DNA of 64,000 nt from Chamaecrista fasciculata (Eukaryota > Streptophyta > Magnoliopsida > Fabales > Fabaceae). A program made the position numbers and the translations under genes. The stretch is taken from assembly GCA_003254925.1 (NCBI GenBank), contig QANZ01029198.1, positions 10,350-74,349 of the forward strand, read 5' to 3'. The notes under the pieces were generated by a model that was given only the letters and a program-made list of their open reading frames with translations, ran no database searches and was not told the origin of the DNA. Below are positions 62,901 through 64,000 of the stretch, in pieces (the first letter of the stretch is position 1; each line of letters starts with the position of its first letter).

Positions 62901-63974
62901 ATAATTATGTCACGTCAGTAATTACATCACATCTCAAGAATCAAACTTTACATATTAGACTAACCTATAGGTGTGGCCAACCCATGCATGCCACAAGAAT
63001 CATGCACTTAGCGCTAACAATTTGGTTTCTAAAAAATTATTAAATTGACAACTTAATCTTTAAAATATACTATTTTGATCTTTCAAAAATTAAATGTATA
63101 TTTTAATTAAAAGATAGTTTCTCCTCACGTCTTTTGACTATAACTAAAATTAGATATTCCTTAAAATGTTTAAGGTTATAACTTACCTTGACATATTCCG
63201 TTCACAGGATCCCACTGAAAAGCCAGAGTTGCACAAACACCTCCTTCCTCCACCTCTCCCCGGCGGCACCGGCAAGCACGCCGAGTTCCCCAACCCGATG
63301 CAATCCGCAGCCGCCACACACACCGGTTCCTCTGGCAGCTCCCACTCAATCTCGACCCCGGGCTCCGGCCACTCGCTCATCGGAGCCGACTCATCCAAGT
63401 TTGGAAAACTAACATACGCCGCACACCGCTCCTTCCTAACCCTAATCCTATACTCCGTCGTGGACCCACCAGTCTTAATGGTGCAGCATATTCCGCCGCC
63501 GCCACAAGCCGGGCCCACAACCCGGTCGGCCGCGACGTAACGGTAACAAAGGCTAGAAGAAGAGCAGTTCCAGAGAAGAGAAAGGACCTCTTGAGAACAG
63601 TTCATAAGAATGAGAGTGTTGCTTGAAGTGATGTTGAAGGGGGCATTGGTGTCAAGCCACATGCCTTGGGTTTTGAAGTCACGTGACACGCAGGTGTCAC
63701 GTGCGGCGAGGCCGGGCGGGCGGACGATGAAACGCTGCGTTTCGGGGTGGATGGAGGTGATAGGGTAGGAGGAGGCGTTGAGGGTGTCGAGCCATAGGGT
63801 ATGTCCGTCGCAACGAAGCTTGTAGGAGGGGTCCCCACAATGAGGGTGGGTGCTTAAAGGGTAGGGCACGTGGGTCCCGCCGCAGTCGGGGCACCGGCCG
63901 CCGAACGAAACGACGGCGTATAGGGAGGAGAATGAAAGAAGAAGATGAAAGAGGAGGGGGATGAGAGTTTTCAT
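56951..63974 (-). CDS. Wall-associated-kinase-like receptor kinase, with a one-base frameshift
   Basis: Cell-surface receptor kinase of the WAKL15/WAKL20 type. Exons: 63974-63187, 62137-62072, 59911-59175, 57361-56951, all GT-AG. Exon 1 has a signal peptide (MKTLIPLLFHLLLSFSSLYA) and a Cys-rich GUB_WAK galacturonan-binding domain (CPDCGGTHVPYPLS...CGDPSYKLRC). Exon 3 starts in a transmembrane segment followed by RRRR. It carries the kinase core: LGSGGFGEVF, AIK Lys378, HRDVKSSN with Asp478, SDFG Asp496, GTLGYLDPEYY. Exon 4 begins VTDKSDVYSFGVVLLEML. Near the end of exon 1 an extra T in 'ggcttttcagtgg' shifts the frame. The open frame then reads FSVGSC..., while the family-like reading GFQWDPVNGICQ and in-frame joining to exon 2 (EIKCESGRRC) need one base fewer. 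As written, translation stops early in exon 2. Without the extra base the protein would be 666 aa, normal for the family. It could be a sequencing error, a null allele or a young pseudogene. Confidence 0.88.
57606..58127. mobile_element. Foldback MITE in receptor-kinase intron 3, 522 bp
   Basis: Ends 'gggtaaattgcattttgata' and ...tatcaaagtgtaatttaccc are inverted. It is related to the 'ctttggtaccctgtgg' family at the termini, but has its own middle with 'cacgtgcg' motifs in both arms. Flanking 9-mers match at 7 of 9. Confidence 0.8.
58472..59009. mobile_element. hAT-like MITE in receptor-kinase intron 3, 538 bp
   Basis: Termini are 'taggggtgttt' and the inverted 'gaacatctcta'. Sub-terminal zones are rich in 'aaccgaacc' and 'ggtttggttcggt' motifs. 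The 8-bp flanks TGTGCGCT (58464-58471) and TGTGCCCT (59010-59017) match at 7 of 8. An 8-bp duplication fits hAT elements. A degraded relative is at 8254-8860. Confidence 0.8.
60215..60590. repeat. Repeat in receptor-kinase intron 2 rich in 'ggttcaaccgg'
   Basis: Begins with two tandem copies of 'gggtcactggttcaaccg'. Its right part has 'gctggttgaaccggccagt' in the opposite sense, so the ends form an inverted repeat around an AT-rich middle. An undetermined base (60214) marks its left edge. It is probably a MITE of unknown class. Confidence 0.6.
60856..61435. mobile_element. Foldback Mutator-like MITE in receptor-kinase intron 2, 580 bp
   Basis: Ends are 'ggtaaaacaccctttcgtac' and ...cacgaaagggtgttttgcc. 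The exact 10-bp direct repeat CTTAATTTTA is at 60846-60855 and 61436-61445. Arms contain 'aacgtttcatttgtgtcagt' and its reverse complement. An open frame of 117 codons crosses the loop; no domain was recognised. Confidence 0.9.
61465..61790. mobile_element. Foldback MITE in receptor-kinase intron 2, 326 bp
   Basis: Starts 'gggtaaattatactttgata' and ends ...accaaagtataatttaccc. It is a relative of the 57606 and 15297 elements, inserted 20 bases beyond the target repeat of the 60856-61435 element. Target duplication is only approximate. Confidence 0.75.
62138..63186. other. Receptor-kinase intron 1
   Basis: About 1.05 kb, AT-rich, with no recognised transposon or gene. Confidence 0.6.
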
Positions 63975-64000
63975 TTGTGCCTAGTGTAGTGTCATAGTGT

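Noticed and set aside
63166..63540. Plus-strand Pro/Ser-rich open frame
   Set aside because: Antisense to the extracellular domain exon of the receptor kinase; composition reflects the opposite strand.
1..64000. CRISPR arrays, bacterial operons, rRNA or tRNA genes
   Set aside because: The sequence is plant nuclear DNA; the repeats are inverted or tandem transposon features, and I saw no convincing RNA gene by eye.

Overview
The window is nuclear DNA of a flowering plant, almost certainly a eudicot. It is AT-rich, its genes are split by many GT-AG introns, and it carries plant-specific protein families and plant transposon types (CACTA, Mutator-like foldback elements, a hAT-like element, a LINE remnant). 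The species cannot be named from the sequence. Four well-supported protein genes are present; I rebuilt their exons by hand from reading frame, splice sites and remembered family sequences.

Layout. 0.4-5.1 kb (minus): plastid-type uracil phosphoribosyltransferase UPP, 11 coding exons, 280 aa. 5.4-8.9 kb: a tandem duplication whose two units were later hit by different foldback elements. 8.9-22.6 kb: gene-poor sequence with a possible LTR-retroelement part, a 942-base assembly gap and several foldback elements. 22.63-28.23 kb: a complete CACTA transposon with matching termini and a TTT target duplication, carrying decayed intron-containing fragments of an alanine aminotransferase gene. 28.2-38.2 kb: more repeats, a LINE reverse-transcriptase remnant, and two extra P5CS first exons (one intact at 33.05 kb with its own TATA box, one dead at 35.56 kb). 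38.2-46.1 kb (plus): complete P5CS, 20 exons, 714 aa. 50.2-53.8 kb (minus): an AKR4C-type aldo-keto reductase, 7 coding exons, 318 aa. 56.95-63.97 kb (minus): a wall-associated-kinase-like receptor kinase, 4 exons, about 666 aa if a one-base frameshift near 63.22 kb is ignored.

The genes do not form a pathway. UPP salvages uracil in plastids, P5CS makes the proline precursor, the reductase detoxifies aldehydes and the kinase is a cell-surface receptor. Their grouping looks ancestral: from memory, Arabidopsis chromosome 3 carries a WAKL, an AKR4C and UPP close together (At3g53840, At3g53880, At3g53900).

The most notable content is (1) the gene-capturing CACTA element, (2) repeated P5CS first exons with a possible alternative start, (3) at least ten long-inverted-repeat elements, many with 9-10 bp target duplications and one with an empty site in a neighbouring duplicate, and (4) the frameshift in the receptor kinase.
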